In this document: positions 51,610 to 60,996 of the stretch, in pieces | Numbering within the stretch: position 1 is the first letter of the stretch | How the letters are laid out: each line of letters begins with the position of its first letter | NCBI GenBank assembly: GCA_964569845.1 | Contig: CAZMUQ010000002.1 | Location: 71,111-135,110, forward strand | Source: CAZMUQ01 sp964569845 | GTDB lineage: Archaea > Thermoproteota > Bathyarchaeia > Hecatellales > Hecatellaceae | DNA: 64,000 nt | Direction: 5' to 3' | Notes under the pieces: generated by a model | What the model was told of the DNA's origin: nothing | The model's input: the letters and a program-made list of their open reading frames with translations, nothing else | Database searches by the model: none | Made by a program: the position numbers and the translations under genes

Positions 51610-51945
51610 TTATATTTTAATTTCAACACCTATTGTTCTTCTTACAAGGGAGAGTATTGGGGATTCTCTGCCAGCCATTGGACCCTCCTTTCCAGGTATA
51701 ACAACAACTGTTGGGTAAATTCTTCTTGAAATTTCGTCAAGTATAGGTTTTACCCGGTCTGCTATAGCTTCAGTAACCATGAGAATAACTATATCAGGGT
51801 TTTTAACTAAATCCCAGATAATCTTTTCAGCTTCCCTACTATCCCTAACCCCATAAGCTAGCTTTACACCTGAAGCTTTAAAAAAACTTGCAGTTTCAAC
51901 ATCTGCTATTAACGCTATCTTCTTCAATTTTCCTGTTAACCTCAC
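51610..51945 (-). CDS. atpF: A-type ATP synthase subunit F
   Basis: Small regulatory subunit of the central stalk. The 111 residues show KKIALIADVETASFFKASGVKLAYGV, NPDIVILMVTEAIADRVKPIL and PTVVVIPGKEGP, the family pattern. It is the first ATP synthase gene here; subunits H, I, K, E and C normally precede it, so the operon is split in this genome. The 81-base gap to atpA holds no gene. Confidence 0.9.
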   Translation of the reverse strand: MRLTGKLKKIALIADVETASFFKASGVKLAYGVRDSREAEKIIWDLVKNPDIVILMVTEAIADRVKPILDEISRRIYPTVVVIPGKEGPMAGRESPILSLVRRTIGVEIKI

Positions 51946-52006
51946 ATAATTTAAAAAGTAAACCTATTAGAGGGTATAATACCTAAACAAGATAAAGGTT
52001 TCTATG

Positions 52007-53428
52007 CTACAACTCCCATGTAAATGGTTTTCTTAAAAACTTTTGCAAGAAATAATTTTTCAGGCTATTTAGCACAATATCCTTTAAATGTCCTTTAATA
52101 GCGTATCTTAGAATTGTTTTAGGTCTAAGGTAAAATGAGAAGTAAGCTTTTCTTATAAGCTTTTGCAATTGTTCAACAGTAAGCTCTTTTGTCCTCATAA
52201 CAGGTTTTACAACAGTATACTTAGACCAATCCTCCGTAAGAAGCAAACCATCTCTTTTCGCAATCTTGTAAAGCTCAGTTCCAGGGAAAGGTGTAGCTAT
52301 AGAAAACTGAGCATAATCCGGGTCCAGCTTTTTAGCAAACTTTATTGTTTGCAAAGCCTCCTTCATTGTTTCACCAGGTATCCCTAAGATAAAGGAAGCT
52401 ACAGTTTCAAGACCAACTTCTTTAGCCCACCTAATAACCCTAAAAACTTGCTCAATTTTAATACCTTTCCTCATAATATTTAATATACGTTGAACACCAG
52501 ACTCAACACCAAAATATATCATTCTACATCCAGCTTTCTTTAAAAGTTTCATCAACTCCTTAGATATTAGGTCAACTCTACATGAGCAAACCCAGCTTAC
52601 ATCAAGCTTTCTCCTAATAATCTCCCTACAAATTTCTTCAGCTCTTTTTTTATCAAATGTAAATGTGTCATCTATAAATTCAACGTATCTTGTTTTATAA
52701 GTTTCTTGGAATTGCTCAATTTCATCTACAACATTTTTAGGGCTTCTAGCTCTAAACTTTTTACCGAAAAGTAGGGATGAAGAGCAAAAAATACAGTTAA
52801 ATGGGCAACCCCTGCTGGTTAGAATTGTCCCAAGAACCATGTTTTTATTAAAAACCTTATACTTATCCATTGGAAGTAAATGTCTAGCTGGAAATGGAAG
52901 CATATCAAGATTTTCAATGTAGGGTCTTGGAGAAGTTCTTCTGATTAATCCATTTTTATCCCTATAAACTATACCTTTAACTTCTTCAAGACAACCTTCA
53001 TTTTCTACAGTTTTAACAAGTTCAAGAAAAGTATATTCACCTTCACCTATACATCCAACATCAACATATGGACATTCAATCATTGTTCTTTCAGGCATAA
53101 AGGTTACATGTGCACCTCCAAGCACAGTAAGTGTTTCAGGTGAAGCTTGCTTAACAACCTTAATAGTTTCATACGCAGCCTTAATAGTTGATGTTGTTGC
53201 AGTAACACCCACAATATCAGGTGAACGTTTTTCAACCTCCCTTCTAAATTTATTCAGCTTAATGTTTAAAGCTGGAAGGTCAAAAATTTCAACCTTGTAT
53301 CCATTCTTCTCAAGAACAGCTGCAAGATAAGCTAAACCTAGGGGTGGTGCAACAAAACCAGCTGTAGAGTAAAGTTCAATTTCTTGGGGAATTGGAGGGT
53401 TAACTAGAAGAATTCTCGCAAAAATCAC
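52007..53428 (-). CDS. B12-binding radical SAM protein
   Basis: The 473-residue protein has an N-terminal B12-binding-like alpha/beta domain (about 1-150; LLVNPPIPQEIELYSTAGF, VGVTATTSTIKAAYE, CIGEGEYTFLELV) and a radical SAM domain with the cluster motif TSRGCPFNCIFC, then a C-terminal helical region. Members perform methylations and other radical chemistry on lipids, peptides or cofactors; the reaction here cannot be assigned. It lies 61 bases upstream of atpF, and 84 bases separate it from the exporter gene. Confidence 0.88.
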   Translation of the reverse strand: MIFARILLVNPPIPQEIELYSTAGFVAPPLGLAYLAAVLEKNGYKVEIFDLPALNIKLNKFRREVEKRSPDIVGVTATTSTIKAAYETIKVVKQASPETLTVLGGAHVTFMPERTMIECPYVDVGCIGEGEYTFLELVKTVENEGCLEEVKGIVYRDKNGLIRRTSPRPYIENLDMLPFPARHLLPMDKYKVFNKNMVLGTILTSRGCPFNCIFCSSSLLFGKKFRARSPKNVVDEIEQFQETYKTRYVEFIDDTFTFDKKRAEEICREIIRRKLDVSWVCSCRVDLISKELMKLLKKAGCRMIYFGVESGVQRILNIMRKGIKIEQVFRVIRWAKEVGLETVASFILGIPGETMKEALQTIKFAKKLDPDYAQFSIATPFPGTELYKIAKRDGLLLTEDWSKYTVVKPVMRTKELTVEQLQKLIRKAYFSFYLRPKTILRYAIKGHLKDIVLNSLKNYFLQKFLRKPFTWEL

Positions 53429-53512
53429 CCCTAAAATTGTTAAGTAAGATATTTCAGGTTGACAGTACCATACATTTAGATTTTAGTTTAGATGTATAAA
53501 GTTTGTGTAAAT

Positions 53513-53977
53513 TTATACATTAATGAAGTAGGGAAAGCTTAAAAATCCTAAGCTTGCTAGGAAAACTATTAACCCTGCAATAATATTTCCAATAAGGATT
53601 GAAATAAAAGCCTTATACCATCTAATTCCAAGCAGCCATGCAAGAATAGAGCCGCTCCATACACCAGAACCAGGAAAAGGTATTGCAACAAAAATTGCTA
53701 AGCCAAGCAAACCATACCTGTCAACATACTTTTGACCTCTAGTTCTAGTTTTTTCAATAATACTCCAAAAAGGAAGACTAAACCGTCGATAAAATAAATT
53801 TAAAAAGTAATAGATAGGAAAGAAAACTAGAGAGCTTATTATAATAGCTAGAATAAGAACAAGGTAAGGATTAAAACTGTAAAATATTCCATAGGGTATT
53901 GAACCACGAAGCTCAATTGTTGGAAGAAGAGATAACAGAAGGAAGATAAGCCATGATTTTAAGTTCAAACTCCCCAT
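53513..53977 (-). CDS. Small multidrug export-like membrane protein (COG2426)
   Basis: A 154-residue protein with four to five membrane helices and the family segment LLPTIELRGSIPYGIF near the start and FVAIPFPGSGVWSGSILAWLLGIRW. Despite the family name, export activity is not proven for most members. It stands alone on the minus strand, diverging from the PadR gene 143 bases away. Confidence 0.8.
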   Translation of the reverse strand: MGSLNLKSWLIFLLLSLLPTIELRGSIPYGIFYSFNPYLVLILAIIISSLVFFPIYYFLNLFYRRFSLPFWSIIEKTRTRGQKYVDRYGLLGLAIFVAIPFPGSGVWSGSILAWLLGIRWYKAFISILIGNIIAGLIVFLASLGFLSFPYFINV

Positions 53978-54120
53978 TATTTAACTTAAAAGTTTAATAA
54001 ACATTTAAGCATTAAACTTTAAACTTTAAAAGGTGGAAAGTTAACTTAACGAGAAAACTTTTAAATTCTCCATTTCCTTATCCCCTAATTAGAGAAAAAA
54101 GGAACATTGTTGATTTAAAG

Positions 54121-54468
54121 TTGCCTGAAGATAGTCAAAGTAAGTTTCTCAGAAACATTGTAAGAGGCCTTTCAAATTCTATTGTACTATGGATTCTAAA
54201 TAAAAAACCTTCATGCGGTTACGAAATAGTTAAGGAAATTAAAAGACTAACAAACCACAAACTTCCAACAAGTGTTGTTTACCCCATCCTTTACGGCTTA
54301 GAAGAAGACAAGTTTATTAAAAGTAGCTGGAAAAAGCGTGGAAAAAGATATGCAAAATATTATTTTTTAACTAAAAGGGGGAAAAATTTACTTAGCCATG
54401 TAAGAGAACTATTTAGAAGACCATTAAAGGAGGTTATAAAGGAACTTATACATGAGGAAGAAAAGTAA
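54121..54468 (+). CDS. PadR-family transcriptional regulator
   Basis: A 115-residue winged-helix regulator: SIVLWILNKKPSCGYEIVKEIKRLT, TSVVYPILYGLEEDKFI and YYFLTKRGKNLL follow the PadR pattern of helix-turn-helix plus beta wing, with a short C-terminal dimer helix. Start is TTG 54121. It diverges from the exporter gene, which could be its target, and converges on the second radical SAM gene with a 12-base gap. Ligand unknown. Confidence 0.88.
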   Translation: MPEDSQSKFLRNIVRGLSNSIVLWILNKKPSCGYEIVKEIKRLTNHKLPTSVVYPILYGLEEDKFIKSSWKKRGKRYAKYYFLTKRGKNLLSHVRELFRRPLKEVIKELIHEEEK

Positions 54469-54480
54469 AAGTGGTTTAAT

Positions 54481-56091
54481 TTAAAAATGCACAGCCTTAA
54501 AAACTTCTTCTTCAATAAGCCTATAAGTTCCACTTTTTAAGCTTTTAAGCTTTTCATCAAAGAATTTTTCAGCAACTCTATTTGCATAAGCCAAAATATA
54601 CCTAACAAATCCCCTAATAAAAATTCTTGTTAATAGATCATTTCCTGCACTATATTCTAAGCCTAATGATTTAAGCCATTTCATGTTATGTCTCCAAATA
54701 GTTCTGTAAAGTTCGATATGCCACGGTTCGGCATCCTCAACAAGCCTCATTCGTTTATGCGTATCATCTTTTTTAATTGGAACAAAAAGTAGTGGAGCTA
54801 TAAAGCTTTTATAAGGTCTAAGTTTTTCTAAAAGCTCAATTGTTTTAATAACATCATCTTCAGTTTCTTTTGGCAGATTTATGATGACTGTTGCACAAGG
54901 AATAAGCTTACAATCTGCAGAAATTGCAAATGCTCTTTCCACAACCTCAGGCCACTCTTTAGGCTTATATGGGTAAGGTTTTTTCTCCATATGCATTTCA
55001 ATTAAACGTGGACTACCAGTTTCTATACCTGTTTGATATGCAATCCAAGGTTGGTTTAGCCTTGACGTTATAAGCTCGGAGAAAGCTTCAGCTGTTTTTG
55101 GGGATGATGCAACAGAAACTAGGGCTATATGGCTTGGGCCGAGAGATTTTAAGCCTTTAAGTTTTAAAGCTTTACTAATAAGCCCTATAACCTTATCATG
55201 CTTAACAAGATAATCATAAGAACCATACATAAGAAGGTCTTCAGCATGAAGGCAAATTGCATCCTGCCCAAACTTAATGTTTGTTTCAATATCACTAATA
55301 ATATCTTCCATGCTTCTATGCCTAAGTCTTCTTAAAGTTGGAGTACAAAAACGGCAGCCACGTCCACATCCCCTAGAAACCTCAACTACACCTCCAACCG
55401 TGGCACCCTTTAAAAGTGGAATTTGCTCAGCATTTGGGTATTCATCAAACCTAGTCTTGATTATTGCAGGTGTTTCAAGGTTTTCTCCATCCAAGATTTT
55501 CTTAAAAAGCTTTGGCGCAACAATTTCACCTTCACCATCAACAACAAAATCTATACCATAACGTTTCATCACATCTAAATCTATCTGCCATGCACCAGGG
55601 CCACCAACAACAACCTTAGCACCCCTTTTCCTTGCATCCTGGACAATCCTGCTTGTAACCAATTTTCTAAACTGCCAAGCAGTATAAGGTTCCTCATGAA
55701 TAACTCCAGTTTCACCAGCAACAGTGGTTGAGGCAGGCCCCTTTCCAAGTGGATCATTTGCTGTTATACCTATTACAGCAGTTTTTTCACTAACAACATT
55801 TTCAAGCTTCTCAGGCGGGGAAACGATAATTTCTTCAGGAGAGGTAATCCCGCTTTCAATTAGTGCAGCCTCAATTCTTCTTAAACCATGAGGAGCTAAT
55901 TGGGCTCTACCGTATCTATCAACCTTAACAGGTTTAAAAACAAAGGTAAAAAGTAATAGAGGATGCGAAAAGAGGAAACCTTTATGTGGGGCTGTTGCAA
56001 TAAAACCGTAGAATAAGCCCCCTCCATAATTACTCATTAATGTTCTATCAGCAGTAAGAACAACGCTATATCCACCCAAGTTAATCACCAT
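54481..56091 (-). CDS. Radical SAM protein with B12-binding-like N-terminal domain
   Basis: The 536-residue protein has an N-terminal region of about 240 residues with a GGPGAWQIDLDVMKRYGIDFVVDGEGE stretch like B12-binding domains, then the cluster motif SRGCGRGCRFCTPTLRRLRHRS and the SAM-barrel continuation with ETGSPRLIEMHMEKK. The strongly conserved opening LTADRTLMSNYGGGLFYGF suggests a specialised archaeal subfamily. Reaction unknown. It lies tail to tail with the PadR gene and diverges from argS. Confidence 0.85.
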   Translation of the reverse strand: MVINLGGYSVVLTADRTLMSNYGGGLFYGFIATAPHKGFLFSHPLLLFTFVFKPVKVDRYGRAQLAPHGLRRIEAALIESGITSPEEIIVSPPEKLENVVSEKTAVIGITANDPLGKGPASTTVAGETGVIHEEPYTAWQFRKLVTSRIVQDARKRGAKVVVGGPGAWQIDLDVMKRYGIDFVVDGEGEIVAPKLFKKILDGENLETPAIIKTRFDEYPNAEQIPLLKGATVGGVVEVSRGCGRGCRFCTPTLRRLRHRSMEDIISDIETNIKFGQDAICLHAEDLLMYGSYDYLVKHDKVIGLISKALKLKGLKSLGPSHIALVSVASSPKTAEAFSELITSRLNQPWIAYQTGIETGSPRLIEMHMEKKPYPYKPKEWPEVVERAFAISADCKLIPCATVIINLPKETEDDVIKTIELLEKLRPYKSFIAPLLFVPIKKDDTHKRMRLVEDAEPWHIELYRTIWRHNMKWLKSLGLEYSAGNDLLTRIFIRGFVRYILAYANRVAEKFFDEKLKSLKSGTYRLIEEEVFKAVHF

Positions 56092-56316
56092 AAATGATGT
56101 TTCAGAATACGAAACAATTCAGAATACGGAATATGTGATTGTGATAAGTTGATACTTCTACTGGGTATATAAACATTACGGAGTAAAAAACTAAAAATTT
56201 GACAAAAACAACATTTAAACTTATCAAACAGAAAAATAATGTTTTAGTTGTTAACAGTTTAGACAAAATCTTAAGGAAGAATCAGTATGGTAAAAAATTT
56301 TTAGGTGCTACTGCTA

Positions 56317-58266
56317 ATGGGTTTGGAAGAATTAAGCCAAAATCCGATGGGTGTAGTTAAACATGAATGTAAAACTTTACTTGAAAAATCTATTAGAAAA
56401 CTTTTTCCAGATTATACTCTACCAAAGTATCTTTTAACAAAACCGCCAACATCAAAATTTGGAGATTTAGCGTCCTCAGTATGTTTTGAACTTTCAAAAA
56501 TTGTTGGTGAGAATCCTAACGATTTATCAGTAAGGATTGCCAGTGAAATTAGAAGATTAGGTTTCAACTTTGTTGAAAAAGTTGAAGCATTAAATGGTTA
56601 CGTAAACTTCTATATTGATACTTCAAAACTTTTTAAGTTAATGGTTGAAATTACCGAAAAGGTTGGGTTAGAGTATGGTTTAATTAAGACAAGTAAACCT
56701 GAAAAAATTATAGTTGAACATACAAGCGCAAATCCAAGTGGACCTCTACATGCTGGAACAGCAAGAAACACCATTCTTGGAGATGCTTTAGCAAGAATTC
56801 TTAAAGCTAGGGGGCATCACGTTAAAGTACACTTCTATGTTGATGATGTTGGAAAACAGGTTGCAACAGTAGCTTATGGTTATAAGGCTATTAACCAGCC
56901 GGAAATAGGGGATGATGCGGATAAATTTTTTGGGTTTATTTATGCAGCTGTAAATTGTGCAGTTGCAATAAAAAGTTTAAAGGAAAAGCTTAAAACTGTT
57001 AAGGATGAAATTGAGGAAAGAAAAATTAAAGAAAAGCTTGATGAATATGCTTCAATTGCAGCTGAACTTGAGAATATAAATAAAGATTCATTTTATAAAA
57101 TTTGGGATAAAGTAAGCGTAGATAGTAATCCTGATAGAGTTATAGAGGATATTGTTAAAAACTATGAGCTTAAGGAAAGTGAAACAGTAAAGCTTGTTAG
57201 GAAAATTGTAGAGGGATGTATTAAAAGTTTTAGGAAAACACTTAGCAAAGTTGATGTGTTTTTTGATAGCTGGGATTGGGAAAGCAGTTTAGTTTGGAGT
57301 GGAGAAGTTAAAAATGCTGTTGAAAAACTTAGAAAAACTCCTTTTACATTCACAAGTGATGGAGCTATTGTTTTCAATGTTAAACTTGCTGCTGAAAATT
57401 TGGGGGTAAAAGAAAAACTTTTTGGTGAAAGTTTACTTGAGATACCAAACCTAGTTTTAGTTAGAAGTGATGGGACAAGCCTTTACACTACTAGGGATAT
57501 TGCATACCACCTAAGAAAATTTGCTTTTGCCGATAAAGTAATAAATGTTATAGGTGTTGACCAAAAACTTGCCCAGCTTCAGTTAAAAGTTGCTTTACTT
57601 ATTCTGGGAATAGATAAAGCAATGGATAATCTAATTCATTATGCTTATGAGCTTGTAAGATTTCCAGGATATAAAATGTCAAGAAGAAAAGGAAGGTATG
57701 TTACCTTTGATGAACTTATTGATGAAGCTATAAACATAGCTTATAGTGAAGTATCAAAACGTTCACAAGAATTATCAAATGAGGAGAAAAAGAAGATAGC
57801 AGAAATAGTGGGTATTGGAGCTATAAAGTATGCTATGCTTAGTGTTTCAGCATCAAAAACTTTTAATTTTACGTGGGATAAAGTTTTAAACTTTGAAACA
57901 AATGCAGGCCCATACATTCAATATGCATATACAAGAGCTTCAAGTATTCTTAAAAAGGCTAACTTTAAACCTGAGAAAATAACTTCAGAAGTTCTTACAA
58001 GTCCTCTAGAAAAGGACCTTATAATTAAGCTTGCAAGTTTTCCAGAAGTTTTTTGTGAAGCTGCTGATAACCTTAAACCTGAAGTTATAACTGAATATTT
58101 AAATGATGTTGCAGATAGTTTCAACTTATTCTATGATAAGCTTCCAGTTTTAAAAGCTGAAAATGAGCATCTAAGAGATACTAGACTAAAACTTGTTGAA
58201 ATTGTTAAAATTGTGCTTAAAAACGGATTAAACTTACTTGGAATAAAAACACCTGAAAAAATGTAA
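56317..58266 (+). CDS. argS: Arginyl-tRNA synthetase
   Basis: Charges tRNA-Arg. From ATG 56317, chosen because AGGTG lies nine bases ahead (an in-frame GTG at 56305 is the alternative), the 649 residues show the N-terminal tRNA-binding domain, HTSANPSGPLHAGTARNTILGDA (HIGH region), KMSRRKGRYVTFDELID and the anticodon-binding C-terminal domain with QYAYTRASSILKKA. Two tRNA-Arg genes also lie in this window. It ends three bases from the V4R gene, tail to tail. Confidence 0.95.
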   Translation: MGLEELSQNPMGVVKHECKTLLEKSIRKLFPDYTLPKYLLTKPPTSKFGDLASSVCFELSKIVGENPNDLSVRIASEIRRLGFNFVEKVEALNGYVNFYIDTSKLFKLMVEITEKVGLEYGLIKTSKPEKIIVEHTSANPSGPLHAGTARNTILGDALARILKARGHHVKVHFYVDDVGKQVATVAYGYKAINQPEIGDDADKFFGFIYAAVNCAVAIKSLKEKLKTVKDEIEERKIKEKLDEYASIAAELENINKDSFYKIWDKVSVDSNPDRVIEDIVKNYELKESETVKLVRKIVEGCIKSFRKTLSKVDVFFDSWDWESSLVWSGEVKNAVEKLRKTPFTFTSDGAIVFNVKLAAENLGVKEKLFGESLLEIPNLVLVRSDGTSLYTTRDIAYHLRKFAFADKVINVIGVDQKLAQLQLKVALLILGIDKAMDNLIHYAYELVRFPGYKMSRRKGRYVTFDELIDEAINIAYSEVSKRSQELSNEEKKKIAEIVGIGAIKYAMLSVSASKTFNFTWDKVLNFETNAGPYIQYAYTRASSILKKANFKPEKITSEVLTSPLEKDLIIKLASFPEVFCEAADNLKPEVITEYLNDVADSFNLFYDKLPVLKAENEHLRDTRLKLVEIVKIVLKNGLNLLGIKTPEKM

Positions 58267-58268
58267 CT

Positions 58269-58847
58269 TCAACCTTCTTCAGCAGGGAGAAGTTCAAATT
58301 CACAGTAGTCTGTTTTATCCCTTGCTATACAACAAGTTTCATAACATTTAAGCCTTTTACCAAATATTTCAGAGAAAAAGCCTTGAAGAAAACCTATTAA
58401 ATAATGGTCTACAAAACTTTCAGCTTCATCTTTATCCTTAACACTGGAGGCGAAAACATTATTGTATATTCTAAGTGTTATATGAGGTTTCTCAGGCTCA
58501 AACCTTATAAGCTCATAAACACCGAAACCCCAATTACTAGAACCTGAAAATACAGCTTTAACATATTTTAACCTCTCTTCTAAACTCATATTCTTTGTTG
58601 CTAAGTGGGCGCTTTCTTTACCAGCATTTTCAGCTCCAACCCTAACAATGGTTGAATACCCTGAACCAAAAGATTTCTCAAAACCTTTAATGATACTTAA
58701 AAATGTTTCAGGCTGTATCATAAAAACTCTACGCTTTAAGTTATCCCTAGTAAGGTAAAATTCACCATTTTCAAGATAAACTTCAAAATAATTTTTTCTT
58801 CCAAGTCTTATTTTTACAGGTTTCCTTGTACTTTCTTCTCCTACCAG
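58269..58847 (-). CDS. V4R (4-vinyl reductase) domain protein, probable CTG start
   Basis: The conserved domain runs from TFLSIIKGFEKSFGSGYSTIVR to the Cys-rich end CYETCCIARDKTDYCEFEL. V4R domains bind small hydrophobic molecules or metals and often act in regulation. The frame is open well before the internal ATG at 58721 and encodes KIRLGRKNYFEVYLENGEFYLTRDN-like family sequence. The only plausible start is CTG at 58847, eight bases after a perfect AGGAGG (58856-58861); an in-frame TAG lies just beyond. With CTG the protein has 192 residues. A start at 58721 has no ribosome site. Confidence 0.75.
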   Translation of the reverse strand: MVGEESTRKPVKIRLGRKNYFEVYLENGEFYLTRDNLKRRVFMIQPETFLSIIKGFEKSFGSGYSTIVRVGAENAGKESAHLATKNMSLEERLKYVKAVFSGSSNWGFGVYELIRFEPEKPHITLRIYNNVFASSVKDKDEAESFVDHYLIGFLQGFFSEIFGKRLKCYETCCIARDKTDYCEFELLPAEEG

Positions 58848-58947
58848 TGAAAAAACCTCCTAAATTAGCTGGATTAAAACTATTTCTAAGAAATACCTCA
58901 CTATAATTTAATATAAAACTATTGTCTTGTTTTAAAATTGTAGGAAT

Positions 58948-60600
58948 CTAGTTTAAGGCTTCTTTTACCCGTTTAATAACAAAGTTTTTATCAAGCGACA
59001 GAAGAAAAGGTGCAAGTCTAGGACCAAATTTTTTACCTAAGAAGATCAGGTAGAAAGCTTCAAATATTTTTGTGCCTATATTAAGCTTTTTACCTATTTC
59101 AAAAACTTCAAATTGTAAAGTATCTTCATCCCATTCTTTACTTGTAAATTTTTCAAGAAAAATTTTTAAAGCCTCTTTTTGTTTTTCACTTAAACTTTTC
59201 TTAACATCTGATGGCACAGATTCAGCTATGTTTATTTTTAACCCTTCAGGAGCATAATTTTTAACCCAATATTCAGCCATCTTTAATCTTTCCTTAATAG
59301 CTTTAACAGCTTCATTGATGTCAACTTCTCCATAAAACTTTTTAACAACAGATAAAGACTTACCAAGAATTTTCTCCTCTCCAAGTAAAGGTTTAAGCTG
59401 AGTTATAATTACGGCAAACCTGTATGGAAGCCTAACAGGTAGCTTTTTAGGGGGGCCTAGAATCATTGAGATAGGATAAACATGTTTAGCTATCCTTTCT
59501 TCTATAGGGTTTAAAGCTTCCTCAACACCGAAATATATTCTCTCAATTTTCTCAAATTCATCTATAAGTTGCGGAATATTCTCAGGCTGGAAGTTTATAT
59601 GTTTTCTAGGATCCTCTTTAAGAATAAGGTAGCGGTAAACTTCAGGAGGAGCAACAGAAATCCACTCTGAGAATGTAAACGCAATACCCTTATGAGTTTT
59701 CATAGCTTTTTCTCCAAGCAAAATCCATTCATAGGGGATACGATAGGGACCTTTCCATCCAAAAACTTTTGAAGCTATCTGCTCTCCAGTATCATAAGCT
59801 CCACCCTTAACACAATGATCCTTACCTGCAGGTTCACATGTAACCTTAAAAATAGACCATTTTGCAGGCCAATCAACTCTCCACCTTAATTTTACAGGCC
59901 AATCTTTAACTTTAACTTCACCTTTATGTCCACATGCTTCACAAACATAGGTTAATGTGTCAGTAGAAGAATCCCATTCAATTACAACTGTTGTTTTAAG
60001 CCTTAAACAATTTTCACATAAAACAAGGCAAGGATACCACTTTTCCATATCATCACAAAAACGTTTAAACTGCTCTTCTTGAAGAGTTGGACCTACAACC
60101 TCAACCATAATTCTTCTAATCTCGTTAACCTTGTTTAATGCTAACCTTATAATGTTCTTCATTTCAGATGTTTGGTAAAGTTCATGAGACCAAATAATTT
60201 TTGGATAAAAACCGAAATCTGGAAAACTGTTAATTAGCTCCTCAGCATAATGTTTCCCCCAGTTTTCACAATGATTATATGGGCAGGGGATTAAATACAT
60301 GGGTCTACCAATAAACTCTTTATGACTAGTAAACTCTTTTGGAATACTTGGTGGAAAACTTTTAAGCGAGTCAAAATCATCAACAAAAAATAGGAACTCT
60401 GTTTTTCTCCCTTTTTCCTCCCTAAGAACTTTTTCAAGCACTGCACAATAAACAAGTTCTCTACCAACACCAATATGTATAGGGCCACTTGGAGTCTTAG
60501 CAGTACTAAAAACTATTTTTTCATCTTCAACCTTCTCAAGATCTCTAACAACCTTATCTATCCAGTAAGCTTCATAAACACTTACGTCCAAACCTACCAC
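58948..60600 (-). CDS. lysS: Lysyl-tRNA synthetase, class I
   Basis: Archaeal-type class I LysRS that charges tRNA-Lys. The 550 residues have TPSGPIHIGVGRE (HIGH region, 36-48), VDDFDSLKSFPPS, a zinc ribbon (CENC 195-198 and CEAC 220-223), WRVDWPAKWSIFKVTCEPAGKDH and MKTHKG (300-305) in place of a usual MSxSKG motif, keeping the key lysine. The C-terminal domain is intact. Start is ATG 60600. It is a single minus-strand gene upstream of the second tRNA-Arg. Confidence 0.92.
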   Translation of the reverse strand: MVGLDVSVYEAYWIDKVVRDLEKVEDEKIVFSTAKTPSGPIHIGVGRELVYCAVLEKVLREEKGRKTEFLFFVDDFDSLKSFPPSIPKEFTSHKEFIGRPMYLIPCPYNHCENWGKHYAEELINSFPDFGFYPKIIWSHELYQTSEMKNIIRLALNKVNEIRRIMVEVVGPTLQEEQFKRFCDDMEKWYPCLVLCENCLRLKTTVVIEWDSSTDTLTYVCEACGHKGEVKVKDWPVKLRWRVDWPAKWSIFKVTCEPAGKDHCVKGGAYDTGEQIASKVFGWKGPYRIPYEWILLGEKAMKTHKGIAFTFSEWISVAPPEVYRYLILKEDPRKHINFQPENIPQLIDEFEKIERIYFGVEEALNPIEERIAKHVYPISMILGPPKKLPVRLPYRFAVIITQLKPLLGEEKILGKSLSVVKKFYGEVDINEAVKAIKERLKMAEYWVKNYAPEGLKINIAESVPSDVKKSLSEKQKEALKIFLEKFTSKEWDEDTLQFEVFEIGKKLNIGTKIFEAFYLIFLGKKFGPRLAPFLLSLDKNFVIKRVKEALN

Positions 60601-60733
60601 ACAATTAAGCTACAACTAGAAACATAGTAATCAAATTTAATATTTTTGAAATTAAAAACCAAAAAACATTTAGCTTTAAAAGCATGCTATAAACTATAAA
60701 AAACATTAAGCAAGATTCAGACTAGAAATTGAG

Positions 60734-60811
60734 GGGCCCGTCGTCTAGCCAGGATAGGACGCTGGCCTGCGGAGCCGGAGGTCAGGGGTTCAAATCCCCT
60801 CGGGCCCACCA
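60734..60811 (+). tRNA. tRNA-Arg (anticodon GCG), no intron
   Basis: Acceptor stem GGGCCCG (60734-60740) with CGGGCCC (60801-60807), D-stem GTCT/GGAC, anticodon stem CTGGC/GCCGG, loop CTGCGGA with anticodon GCG at 60769-60771, T-arm AGGGG TTCAAAT CCCCT, discriminator A and encoded CCA. It should read CGC and CGT. A CTATAAACTATAAAAAAC stretch near 60690-60707 fits an archaeal tRNA promoter. Confidence 0.95.
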
Positions 60812-60947
60812 AAAGCATGAAATGCAACTCCAGAGTAAGCAAGTTGCCTAAAGTTTTTGTTGTGGTGGAGAAAACGAAAAAGAAAGTACAGCAAAACAAC
60901 AATAAAAACTTTGTTAGACATTTAAAAATTTTACTTCAACAATCAAT

Positions 60948-60957
60948 ATTATAAATA
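60948..60957 (+). promoter_or_regulatory. Possible TATA box for the secreted glycosidase gene
   Basis: ATTATAAATA lies about 40-50 bases ahead of the ATG candidates at 60997 and 61003; expected transcription start near 60980 would give a short leader. Confidence 0.45.
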
Positions 60958-60996
60958 ATTTTTTTAGGTAGCTTTCAACCTTTAAAGTATGACGTT

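Noticed and set aside
55277..55561. 94-codon plus-strand frame within the second radical SAM gene
   Set aside because: Antisense to the conserved Fe-S cluster-binding region; no independent support.
58948..60600. LysRS as inactive because its MSxSKG motif reads MKTHKG
   Set aside because: The key lysine is kept and the rest of the enzyme is intact; similar variation probably occurs in related archaeal class I enzymes.
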